From G963677085 sp963677085 (lineage in GTDB: Bacteria > Planctomycetota > Planctomycetia > Pirellulales > Thermoguttaceae): a stretch of DNA of 64,000 nucleotides. Below are positions 17,582 to 24,431 of the stretch, in pieces. The notes below the pieces were generated by a model. The model did no database searches and was not told where the DNA came from. It saw only the letters and a program-made list of their open reading frames with translations. Location: contig CAXXFH010000001.1 in assembly GCA_963677085.2 (NCBI GenBank), positions 124,001 through 188,000 of the forward strand, in the 5' to 3' direction. A program made the translations under genes and the position numbers. Every line of letters starts with the position of its first letter. The first letter of the stretch is position 1.

Positions 17582-17876
17582 GGACGATTTCCGGGCGTTG
17601 ATCGTAGAACGGGAGCCACGGTTTCACGCTTTGAAAAACACTTCGGGGCTTCCGAGGGTTTCTTAACCGCATGCAAATATAGCTTGCGCGAAACCACGAC
17701 GTCGGGTGGCGTCTTACCGTCCGCGGTAAAATACATCGTGACCATAACAGCCGGAGGGGGTTTGAGAGTTCCTGGCGATGCTCCCGTATCGGGCAGTTGC
17801 AGCGATTGTACCGGTTGTTGCTGTTAGGCATGTGCCCTGTATCTAGTGCTTTGTCGGCTCTTAAGCCAGGGATTGT
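17582..17876. other. Non-coding gap upstream of the PAS gene
   Basis: About 295 bases between the PAS gene start and the repeat at 17877. It should hold the minus-strand promoter of the PAS gene. I see no convincing gene, hairpin or operator in it. Confidence 0.4.
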
Positions 17877-17953
17877 GGGTGCCATGTCCACACTTGTGTG
17901 GACATGCTGAAATCCCGAGGAACATGTCCACGCAAGCGTGGGAATGGCACCCC
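17877..17953. repeat. 79-bp double-hairpin repeat family, copy A
   Basis: GGGTGCC and GGCACCC bound the element. Inside are two hairpins: CATGTCCACAC (17883-17893) with GTGTGGACATG (17896-17906), a perfect 11-bp stem, and CATGTCCACGC (17923-17933) with an imperfect partner at 17936-17946. The layout and length match copies B (27296-27374) and C (41716-41794), although the arms carry GTCC instead of GCCC. Confidence 0.75.
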
Positions 17954-18015
17954 ATTTTTTAGGTTTGACGACGCACTCGGCGGTTGCAAAGCACACAGTT
18001 CCGAAGCACGGCCGT

Positions 18016-19020
18016 TCACGACTCGCGGAGCCAGCGAGCGACGTCTTTCGCCCAATAGGTAAGAATGATACTTGCCCCGGCACGGCGGATGGCCGTGAGG
18101 CTTTCGAGCACCACGGTGCGTTCGTCCAACCATCCACGCTCGGCGGCGGCCTTGATCATGCTGAATTCGCCGGAGACATTGTAGGCCGCCAGCGGCACGC
18201 CCGGGAAATGGTCGGCGACAAGGCGAATGATGTCGAGATAGGCCAGGGCCGGTTTGACCATGACAATATCGGCCCCTTCGGTCAGGTCGAGTTCGACTTC
18301 GCGCAGGGCTTGCCCGGCCGCCGTGGCGGGGTCCATCTGGTAGCCGCACCGATCGCCGAACTGCGGAGCACCTTCGGCGGCCTCGCGAAACGGACCATAG
18401 AAGCCGCTAGCGTATTTTGCGGCGTAGCTCATGATGGGAAGATGAGAGAACCCGGCCGCATCGAGACCCCGGCGAATCAGTTCGACCATGCCGTCCATCA
18501 TCCCGCTGGGTGCAACCATATCTGCACCCGCCCGAGCGCAGACTACGGCCTGCTCGGCCAACAGCTTGATCGTTGCGTCGTTGTCCACGTCCAACCGGCC
18601 GCCAATCGTGTTCACCGGCCCGCAGTGCCCGTGGTCGGTGTACTCACAGAAACACACGTCGGCAATCAGTAGCATGTCGCGAGCGGCGTGCCTCGCTACG
18701 CTCAGGGCTTGGGGAATAATGCCGTCGTCGGTCAAGGCACCGCTGCCGATCGCGTCCTTTTCGGCCGGAATCCCAAAAAGGATGATCCCGCCCAAGCCAA
18801 GTTCAGCCGCCTGGGCCACCTCCTCGGCCAAACGATCCGGCGAAAGCTGGTAATTTCCCGGCATCGAGGGAATCTCTTGCCGCAAATTCTCTCCCGGCCG
18901 GACAAACAACGGCAAAATAAGATTAGCCGGCGAGAGCCGCGTTTCACGGACCAACTCGCGGACCGCGGGGTGATGGCGGAGACGACGCATTCGCGTTTGG
19001 GGAAACTGGCTTGGGCTCAT
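18016..19020 (-). CDS. hemB: Delta-aminolevulinic acid dehydratase (porphobilinogen synthase)
   Basis: A 334-residue cytosolic enzyme that condenses two 5-aminolevulinate molecules to porphobilinogen, an early step of heme and corrinoid synthesis. The active-site Schiff-base lysine lies in MVKPALAYLD and the second lysine in SYAAKYASGFYGPF. The metal-site segment DVCFCEYTDHGHCG carries the three cysteines of the zinc-dependent class. The start is set at 19020 (MSPSQFP) because homologous sequence begins with MRRLRHHPAVRELVRE; an in-frame extension to 19152 looks non-coding. No other tetrapyrrole genes are nearby. Confidence 0.96.
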   Translation of the reverse strand: MSPSQFPQTRMRRLRHHPAVRELVRETRLSPANLILPLFVRPGENLRQEIPSMPGNYQLSPDRLAEEVAQAAELGLGGIILFGIPAEKDAIGSGALTDDGIIPQALSVARHAARDMLLIADVCFCEYTDHGHCGPVNTIGGRLDVDNDATIKLLAEQAVVCARAGADMVAPSGMMDGMVELIRRGLDAAGFSHLPIMSYAAKYASGFYGPFREAAEGAPQFGDRCGYQMDPATAAGQALREVELDLTEGADIVMVKPALAYLDIIRLVADHFPGVPLAAYNVSGEFSMIKAAAERGWLDERTVVLESLTAIRRAGASIILTYWAKDVARWLRES

Positions 19021-19096
19021 GGCGTGTGAGGTGTGTTCGGGAAAATGATGAACCAGGGTGCCAAAACCGTAGTTTAGCACAAAACTGCATCTCATG

Positions 19097-19118
19097 AAGC
19101 CGCGACCGCTGGTCGCGC
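19097..19118 (+). repeat. 22-nt palindromic repeat shared with 50985-51006
   Basis: A 22-nt string containing CGCGACCGCTGGTCGCG occurs here and, exactly reverse-complemented, at 50985-51006. Its core is a hairpin (GCGACC with GGTCGC). It lies between hemB and the kinase gene. Confidence 0.6.
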
Positions 19119-19216
19119 CCTGGCCGCTTGCGAAGCAGAAACAGCGACGCACGACGGGCGGTTACTCCTCGTTCCCATGCTTTGCGTGGCGAACCAGGAA
19201 ACCGAACAAACCTTTG

Positions 19217-21220
19217 TCACTCGGTTGACGCTGCGTTATTCTTCGGCAATTCCGCGTCCTGCAATTGCTCAAGAGACTCCTCGGCCCGCTTCACGGCCGG
19301 TTCGGCCCAGGGCTTGCCGCCGTACAACTCGATCATCCCGCGGTAAATTTCCTCCGCGATATGCGGATTCGTCGCGCGTTGTTGGTCGGCATGGTTGAGG
19401 CGGGTTTGAAGTAGTGCCAGGTGTTGTGGTCCCTCTCGGGCAAGTTGTTCATGAAGTTGGGTCAATCGTCGACGTGCTAGTTCCAGGCACTGTCCCACGG
19501 GGCCGGCGGCATCGGCACGGTGACCGAAGACACCAATCAGTGCCTCCAGCTTTTTCATTCCCAAATCCCGGTCGACCTGCAAGGTGTTGATTGCCGCGAG
19601 ATAGTCGCGTTCGATGGGCAACAGGCTTTCGGTGCCGGCGATGCCCCGGGCACGCAACGCAAACCGTCGCTCAAGCCGGTACAGTTCGATTTCTCGCACG
19701 TACTCGCGCAGTTGCCCACAACGACGGTCGTCGGGAAAACGCGAAAGGAAGTCTTCAATGTCGTCGTCGGCCCTGAGCAACGACGAAATGCCTCCGCTAC
19801 CGACGATCGAGGAAATCTGTTCATACAACGCGTCGGCCGTGGGCGGCTGAAGGAAATACCATGTCGTGGCCCCAAGGGCAAGCAGTAGGGCAACGAGAAT
19901 CCACGTCTGCCATGAAATCAACGGATGCTCGGGCGAAGCCACGACGGGGCGATCCAGGTCGTCGTCGCCGAGCGAGACAAAACGGCCGGTCGGCATCTCG
20001 GGTGGTTCGTTTTCCCGTTCCGTTGCGGCGTGGGCAAAATGTCCGAAGGCCGTCGTTGCTTTGGTTTCCTTCAAAGGCCCTACCGAAACGGGCGGCAACT
20101 CTGCGTCGTTATCGTCGGCACCATCTCCCGGCTTGGTTACGGGGAGTTGCTCTTCAGCTCGATCGAGCATTGGTTCGGTTCGGCCCTCAAGCACCGACTC
20201 GGACGACGAATCGGACGCGGCCGAATCGTGCTCGCTACCTGGTGCCGCGGTAGTGGGACTTGTGATGACTTCCGACTTGGCGTTCTCTACCCGTCCGTCG
20301 CGGGGCATCCCGTCTTGCTGCCCCTTCGCGGTAGAATCGTCGTCACCGCTTGCTGTAAAACGGCTCGTGGCAACCGTCGGCGAACTCTCTGGATCGTCGA
20401 CCGACAGTGCTTCTTTCAGGGCCATCAGTTGGCGGGCCAAAATGTCGGGGTTTGGCACACGGTCTTCAGGAGCCTTCGCCAGCAATAGCATGACAATCTC
20501 CCGAAGCGGTACCGGCACATCGGGCGCGACGTTCCGCAACGGTTCCGGTTGTTCGAAACGTTGTTTGTGGAGCAACTCCGGGAGCGACTTGCCTTGGAAC
20601 AGCGGCCGCCCGGCGAGCAAGACGTACATTACTGCGCCGAGGCTGTAGAGGTCGGCACGTGGACCAACCGGCTTGCCTTCGGCCTGCTCGGGCGCCATGT
20701 ATTCGGCCGTTCCCAACACGCTGCCAACGTTGGTCAAGCCCGTGGCTCCAAAGAGTCGAGCGATGCCGAAGTCGGAAAGCTTCACGTGCCCATCGGCGGC
20801 CAACAACAGGTTGCCCGGCTTGAGATCGCGATGAATGACCCCGCGGTCGTGGGCGTGGCGGAGTGCCGCGCAGACGTCGATGGCAAAGTCCGTCACCTCG
20901 CGCCATGTGAAGCGACGGCCCTGACGCAACTCCTCTTCCAGGCTACACCCGTCGACGAGTTCCATCGCGTAATATAGGCTGTCTTCCTGTTCGCCGAAGC
21001 CGAACAGCCTCACGATACGCGGGTGCCGCAATTTTCGCAGGGTTTCGATCTCGGCGGCAAATCGCTCGCGAAAATTGCCGTCGCCGGCGAGATGGGGTGC
21101 CAAGAGCTTGATGGCCGCGGGCTCAGCCGTTTCGCGGTTGACCGCCTCATAGACCGTGCCCATGCCTCCTCGGCCTAGCTCGCGGACGATTCGGTAAGGT
21201 CCGAGATTTTCGACCTGCAT
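19217..21220 (-). CDS. Membrane-anchored Ser/Thr protein kinase (PknB type)
   Basis: A 667-residue Hanks-type kinase. The cytoplasmic catalytic domain spans about 8-265, with the glycine loop GRGGMGTVYEA, VAL-type lysine in AAIKLL, catalytic loop VIHRDLKPGN, SDFGIA and the APE-equivalent MAPEQ; it should be active. A long acidic, Ser-rich linker (about 290-430) leads to one transmembrane helix near 440-460 and a roughly 200-residue extracytoplasmic helical region of unknown role. ATG 21220 (MQVENLGPYRIV) places the kinase fold at the N-terminus as usual; an in-frame extension to 21295 is unlikely. Planctomycetes encode many such kinases; the substrate is not identifiable. Confidence 0.94.
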   Translation of the reverse strand: MQVENLGPYRIVRELGRGGMGTVYEAVNRETAEPAAIKLLAPHLAGDGNFRERFAAEIETLRKLRHPRIVRLFGFGEQEDSLYYAMELVDGCSLEEELRQGRRFTWREVTDFAIDVCAALRHAHDRGVIHRDLKPGNLLLAADGHVKLSDFGIARLFGATGLTNVGSVLGTAEYMAPEQAEGKPVGPRADLYSLGAVMYVLLAGRPLFQGKSLPELLHKQRFEQPEPLRNVAPDVPVPLREIVMLLLAKAPEDRVPNPDILARQLMALKEALSVDDPESSPTVATSRFTASGDDDSTAKGQQDGMPRDGRVENAKSEVITSPTTAAPGSEHDSAASDSSSESVLEGRTEPMLDRAEEQLPVTKPGDGADDNDAELPPVSVGPLKETKATTAFGHFAHAATERENEPPEMPTGRFVSLGDDDLDRPVVASPEHPLISWQTWILVALLLALGATTWYFLQPPTADALYEQISSIVGSGGISSLLRADDDIEDFLSRFPDDRRCGQLREYVREIELYRLERRFALRARGIAGTESLLPIERDYLAAINTLQVDRDLGMKKLEALIGVFGHRADAAGPVGQCLELARRRLTQLHEQLAREGPQHLALLQTRLNHADQQRATNPHIAEEIYRGMIELYGGKPWAEPAVKRAEESLEQLQDAELPKNNAASTE

Positions 21221-21423
21221 AGCGACGGTTCCCCAGTTATCCCCATGGCCTTTTATCCTAACCTGCGATGCCGGATACGGCCAGTACCCATCCACGGCAA
21301 GTCGCAGTCGCTCGACTTTCCTCCGGTAAGAACCCCCTTGGATACTCCGTAACGGTACGGTAAAACTGCGAGTTTTGGGGATCTCGGAATCTCCTGTCTT
21401 GCCAAGCTTCGGAGGTCAATGCG

Positions 21424-22380
21424 TTGAGTAAGATCGACGGTGTGATGAATCTGAACAAGCCGGCTGGGCTTACCTCGCGGCAGGTGGTCAACATCGTGCA
21501 GCGTTTGGCCCGACCGGCCAAGGTGGGCCACGCCGGTACGCTCGACCCGTTGGCCACGGGCGTGCTGGTCGTCTGCGTCGGGTCCGCCACGCGGCTGATC
21601 GAGTACGTCCAGCGTATGCCCAAACGCTACCGCGGCACGTTTCTGCTGGGGCGTTTCAGTACGACCGAAGACATCGAAGGCGAGGTAACCGAACTGGCCG
21701 ACCCACCGCGCCCGACGTTGGCTGCCATCCAGCAAGCGGCGCAGCGGTTCGTCGGTCATATCCAACAGCGGCCGCCGGCCTACTCGGCCCTGAAGATCGA
21801 AGGACGTCGTGCCTACAAGCTTGCACGGCGTGGTGAACAGGTGGAACTGAAACCCCGACCGGTGACGATCTACTCGATCGACATTGTCCGCTATGAATAT
21901 CCCGAGTTGGTGCTCGACCTCGCGTGTGGTTCCGGGACGTACGTCCGCTCGCTGGGCCGCGATCTGGCCGAGGCGCTCGGCACGGCGGCCGTGATGTCGG
22001 CGCTACAGCGCACGGCCATCGGCAACTTTCGTGCAGAAGAAGCGATCGACCCAGGCACGCTGACCGACGAAAACTGGACCGACCACCTGCAAACGCCGAT
22101 CCGTGCCGTGGAATACCTGCCGCGTGTTGAACTGGCCGACGAGCAGGTTTCGGCGATTGTCAATGGACAGACGATCAAAACGGACTACCCCGCCGCGCTT
22201 ACCGACGTTTCTTCATACTACGACGATGTGCAGAGCAGGGCAGGGGGGCAATCCACGGGCCGAACAAACATGCCCGTCGAATTTGCCGGCGTAAACGCAC
22301 ACGGCCAATTGGTAGCCATCCTCACACCGCGCGAGCCCGGCTTCCTGCGACCATTGCGAGTAATGCCACTGTCCGCTTGA
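21424..22380 (+). CDS. truB: tRNA pseudouridine-55 synthase
   Basis: A 318-residue enzyme that converts U55 of the T-loop of tRNAs to pseudouridine. The N-terminal KPAGLTS motif and the catalytic motif GHAGTLDPLATG (nucleophile D41) are diagnostic. The start is taken as TTG 21424, since GGAGGT at 21411-21416 lies 7 bases upstream and the KPAGxTS motif requires upstream residues. The first ATG, at 21445, would cut into the fold. A three-codon ATG-CGT-TGA mini-frame overlaps the start region at 21419-21427. The usual neighbours rbfA/infB are absent. Confidence 0.95.
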   Translation: MSKIDGVMNLNKPAGLTSRQVVNIVQRLARPAKVGHAGTLDPLATGVLVVCVGSATRLIEYVQRMPKRYRGTFLLGRFSTTEDIEGEVTELADPPRPTLAAIQQAAQRFVGHIQQRPPAYSALKIEGRRAYKLARRGEQVELKPRPVTIYSIDIVRYEYPELVLDLACGSGTYVRSLGRDLAEALGTAAVMSALQRTAIGNFRAEEAIDPGTLTDENWTDHLQTPIRAVEYLPRVELADEQVSAIVNGQTIKTDYPAALTDVSSYYDDVQSRAGGQSTGRTNMPVEFAGVNAHGQLVAILTPREPGFLRPLRVMPLSA

Positions 22381-22455
22381 CGCCGTTAGGACACGCGACG
22401 AGTTGGCGGGAACCACTTGCTGCTTGCCAGCCAGTGTTGAACGGTGGGCTTGGTG

Positions 22456-23076
22456 TCAGCCAGACCGGACAAAGCAGTTGTCGTCGTCGCTTGGAACCAG
22501 TTCAACGCCCACTTCACGGAGAAAACCTACCAACTCCAGGCCAAACGCCGCCGTCTTTTCCTTGTGTGTTGAAGGGCCGACGACAAAAAGATCTTGGTCG
22601 GGTTTTCGGAGGCACGTCCGCCGGGAGCTCTTTATCGGATCGCAATGATCGAACCAAAGACAAACGTGCCAGTCCTTCATATCTCGGCCCGCCATCCAGG
22701 TGGCCTGTCCCGGAACCCACTCCACCGACTCAATCTTGTCGATCGGAACGTGTTCTTGGATCAACCGGTGCCCACGGAACTGAACCCCAAGGCGTATTTC
22801 CGGAGCCGGAACATTGTTAGAAGAATATTCGACGAACTTCCGGCCAACCATTTCTCCCATACGATTGACCAGATATCGACGCAGCCCGCCGTCCCTCCTA
22901 CATGATGCTCCCACCGCTGCAACAACAAAAGCAAGCCAAAGCACCGCTGGAATGATTGCGATTCCAACGAAAAGATCGACCACGGCCAGCGCGACGAAAA
23001 AGCCAACGAACGCGGTTAATGCGAATTCCCAGGTGATGGCACTCAACGTCTTCGGTACGGTCATTTCGCGGTTCAT
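22456..23076 (-). CDS. Hypothetical two-helix membrane protein
   Basis: About 206 residues, family not recognised. Two adjacent hydrophobic helices lie near residues 16-58 ('FALTAFVGFFVALAVVDLFV' then 'AIIPAVLWLAFVVAAVGA'). A soluble C-terminal part follows with strand-rich, PH-like texture ('APEIRLGVQFRGHRLIQEH', 'VEWVPGQATWMAGRDMKDWH'). This topology resembles small bacterial PH-domain membrane proteins. The start is uncertain: ATG 23076 is chosen, with alternatives at 23064, 23109 and 23142, and none has a clear ribosome-binding site. It converges with truB, leaving 75 bases between the stops. Confidence 0.6.
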   Translation of the reverse strand: MNREMTVPKTLSAITWEFALTAFVGFFVALAVVDLFVGIAIIPAVLWLAFVVAAVGASCRRDGGLRRYLVNRMGEMVGRKFVEYSSNNVPAPEIRLGVQFRGHRLIQEHVPIDKIESVEWVPGQATWMAGRDMKDWHVCLWFDHCDPIKSSRRTCLRKPDQDLFVVGPSTHKEKTAAFGLELVGFLREVGVELVPSDDDNCFVRSG

Positions 23077-23231
23077 TTGGCAAGCCGGTTGTCTATTCTC
23101 GCGAAGCATCGGAGATTTGCGTTTCCCGGGTGGGTGGCACACGCCGCATCGGTACTCCAGGGTTTATATCCTACCGCTCAAGATAAGGAAAGCCACATGG
23201 GTTGGCCTGCGACGCAACCTACGCTGCCGAC

Positions 23232-23260
23232 TTGTACACCGCAGGCCCTGAACATAGAAT
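23232..23260 (+). promoter_or_regulatory. Candidate promoter for the structured RNA
   Basis: A -10 box TAGAAT (23255-23260, 5 of 6) is preceded, at 17-base spacing, by TTGTAC (23232-23237, 3 of 6). Transcription would start near 23267, just before the structured region. Confidence 0.4.
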
Positions 23261-23266
23261 ATAGGG

Positions 23267-23452
23267 TAAATATGATCGGACGCCTTTGGGCGTCCAGGCT
23301 GCTTTTCTCCAAACCGCCAACTTGAGCCTCGCGGCTCTCGACAGACGAAGCAGCACCGAGCCCGCTCCTCGAGAGGGAGTGCCGGCCGGTGCTGTTCGTC
23401 TGTGCCCCTTGGCGGGGGTGGAGAAAGCGGCTCGGTTCGGCACTCCCTTTTT
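23267..23452 (+). ncRNA. Structured RNA candidate, 6S-like rod
   Basis: The region can fold into a small hairpin followed by one long rod. GGACGCC (23278-23284) pairs with GGCGTCC (23289-23295). The rod consists of a 13-bp stem with one bulge (23298-23311 with 23419-23431), a 7-bp stem (23314-23320 with 23409-23415), an asymmetric bubble (23321-23341 opposite 23403-23408), and a 16-bp stem with one bulge (23342-23358 with 23387-23402) capped by a smaller hairpin. A long rod with a large central bubble is the plan of 6S RNA, which mimics an open promoter. An alternative perfect 10-bp pairing, 23375-23384 with 23438-23447, runs straight into a T5 run at 23448-23452 and could act as terminator. 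It may instead be the leader of the small gene at 23472. The pairing is directly visible; the 6S assignment is inference. Confidence 0.5.
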
Positions 23453-23471
23453 CCTTGCGCGGGACAAAGCC

Positions 23472-23633
23472 ATGATCGCCTACGACAAGGCCACGTTGAT
23501 CGCCGAGTACGAACGCCTCCGTTGCGAAGCCGACAAACTGGACGAGCGCAGCGAACAGATTGAAGCTCGACTTATCGAGTTGGAACGACTCTTGCCGAAC
23601 AATTACCAGTTTCCCGGCGATCCGCCGCTTTAG
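23472..23633 (+). CDS. Small coiled-coil protein, hypothetical
   Basis: A 53-residue open frame starting MIAYDKATLIAEYERL. Residues about 8-43 are highly charged with heptad-like spacing of Leu and Ile ('KLDERSEQIEARLIELERLL'), consistent with one short coiled coil, and the protein ends in 'NYQFPGDPPL'. It has no signal peptide and no clear ribosome-binding site. It begins 20 bases after the T-run of the structured RNA, so the RNA could be its leader. I do not recognise a family. Amino-acid texture favours a real gene, but short length keeps confidence low. Confidence 0.4.
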   Translation: MIAYDKATLIAEYERLRCEADKLDERSEQIEARLIELERLLPNNYQFPGDPPL

Positions 23634-23655
23634 CAGCCTAGCAAACAGCCGTGAA

Positions 23656-23809
23656 GTGAGTGCCACTGGCTTTGCCAGTGTGGGATTGAGTGTGGCGTGA
23701 TCGATGGGCAGACAATACGTCGACGCTTCATTCCTTCGTCACGTCTTGTTCGAAAAGGCGTGTCGGGCCAGCGGTCTCCCGAGAGCACTGGCGGAGCCAG
23801 TGGCACACT
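23656..23809. repeat. GTGCCACTGGC double-hairpin repeat
   Basis: Two hairpins face each other: CACTGGC-TTT-GCCAGTG (23664-23680) and CACTGGC-GGA-GCCAGTG (23786-23802). They are bounded by GTGCC on the left and GGCAC on the right, with a 105-base spacer. The design (outer GTGCC/GGCAC, inner hairpin pair) matches the 79-bp family, but the stem sequence differs. Confidence 0.6.
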
Positions 23810-24431
23810 TCAGTAGTGCCTATTCCGATGTGTTTCCTGGGGCATATCTGCCTTGACTGCATATTCGACACAACCGGCAATCTCGTCGCAATCTGTTCGT
23901 TGTCTACCCTCCGAACGCTTTTCCCGCGCTTCTCGTATCAATTGTATCTGAGGCGCCGGTTCCGCGTGTGGCATCTCTCCGGTAATCCACACCGGGCGGC
24001 CATGGGAAATTAACTGCAAAGTGGCATGGTGGTCGATAGTTATGACGAAGTGGCAGGAGCCACCGATTTCCGGCCCGGCCGGGGCGAGCAACGCACGACC
24101 GACTTTCACGTTGGATCGTGGGAAAATCGCCCAACGTGTTGGCCAAGAGGGCAGGGGAGAATCCGATCGGGCATGGACGGGCCCTGACGTTTATGACCGC
24201 ACCCGGCATCGTGTTCGAGGTGATTTTAAAACCCGGATCCAGGTTCGTGCATCCGCTGAACGAACGACCGGTCCATTGGTTTTGAAGAAGTCTCTTAGGA
24301 TACGAGCGCCGCGTGCGGTGGGACTACGTGATGTGTGGTGTCCCGAACTGTCGCCAGCCGACGCCGGGCAGGGTTTGCCGTGGCGTTCGGCCAAGTGTCT
24401 ATGGGATTGGGCGACACGACGGGCGCTCCGA
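23810..24431. other. Non-coding gap upstream of ftsK
   Basis: About 620 bases. Open frames exist on both strands, including one continuous with ftsK from 24021 and a GTG-initiated 99-codon frame on the minus strand (24109-23810). None has a ribosome-binding site or recognisable features. The ftsK promoter should lie here but is not obvious. Confidence 0.4.

Noticed and set aside
23267..23452. SRP RNA, RNase P RNA or tmRNA
   Set aside because: The SRP apical tetraloop region, RNase P core motifs and a tRNA-like end are all absent; only the 6S-like rod remains plausible.
23810..24109. 99-codon minus-strand frame with GTG start
   Set aside because: Texture is not impossible, but there is no ribosome-binding site or recognisable family, and its stop abuts a repeat. 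Not strong enough to call.
24021..24431. In-frame N-terminal extension of ftsK of 137 codons
   Set aside because: It has no similarity in texture to FtsK, has no ribosome-binding site, and the first membrane helix starts right after 24447.
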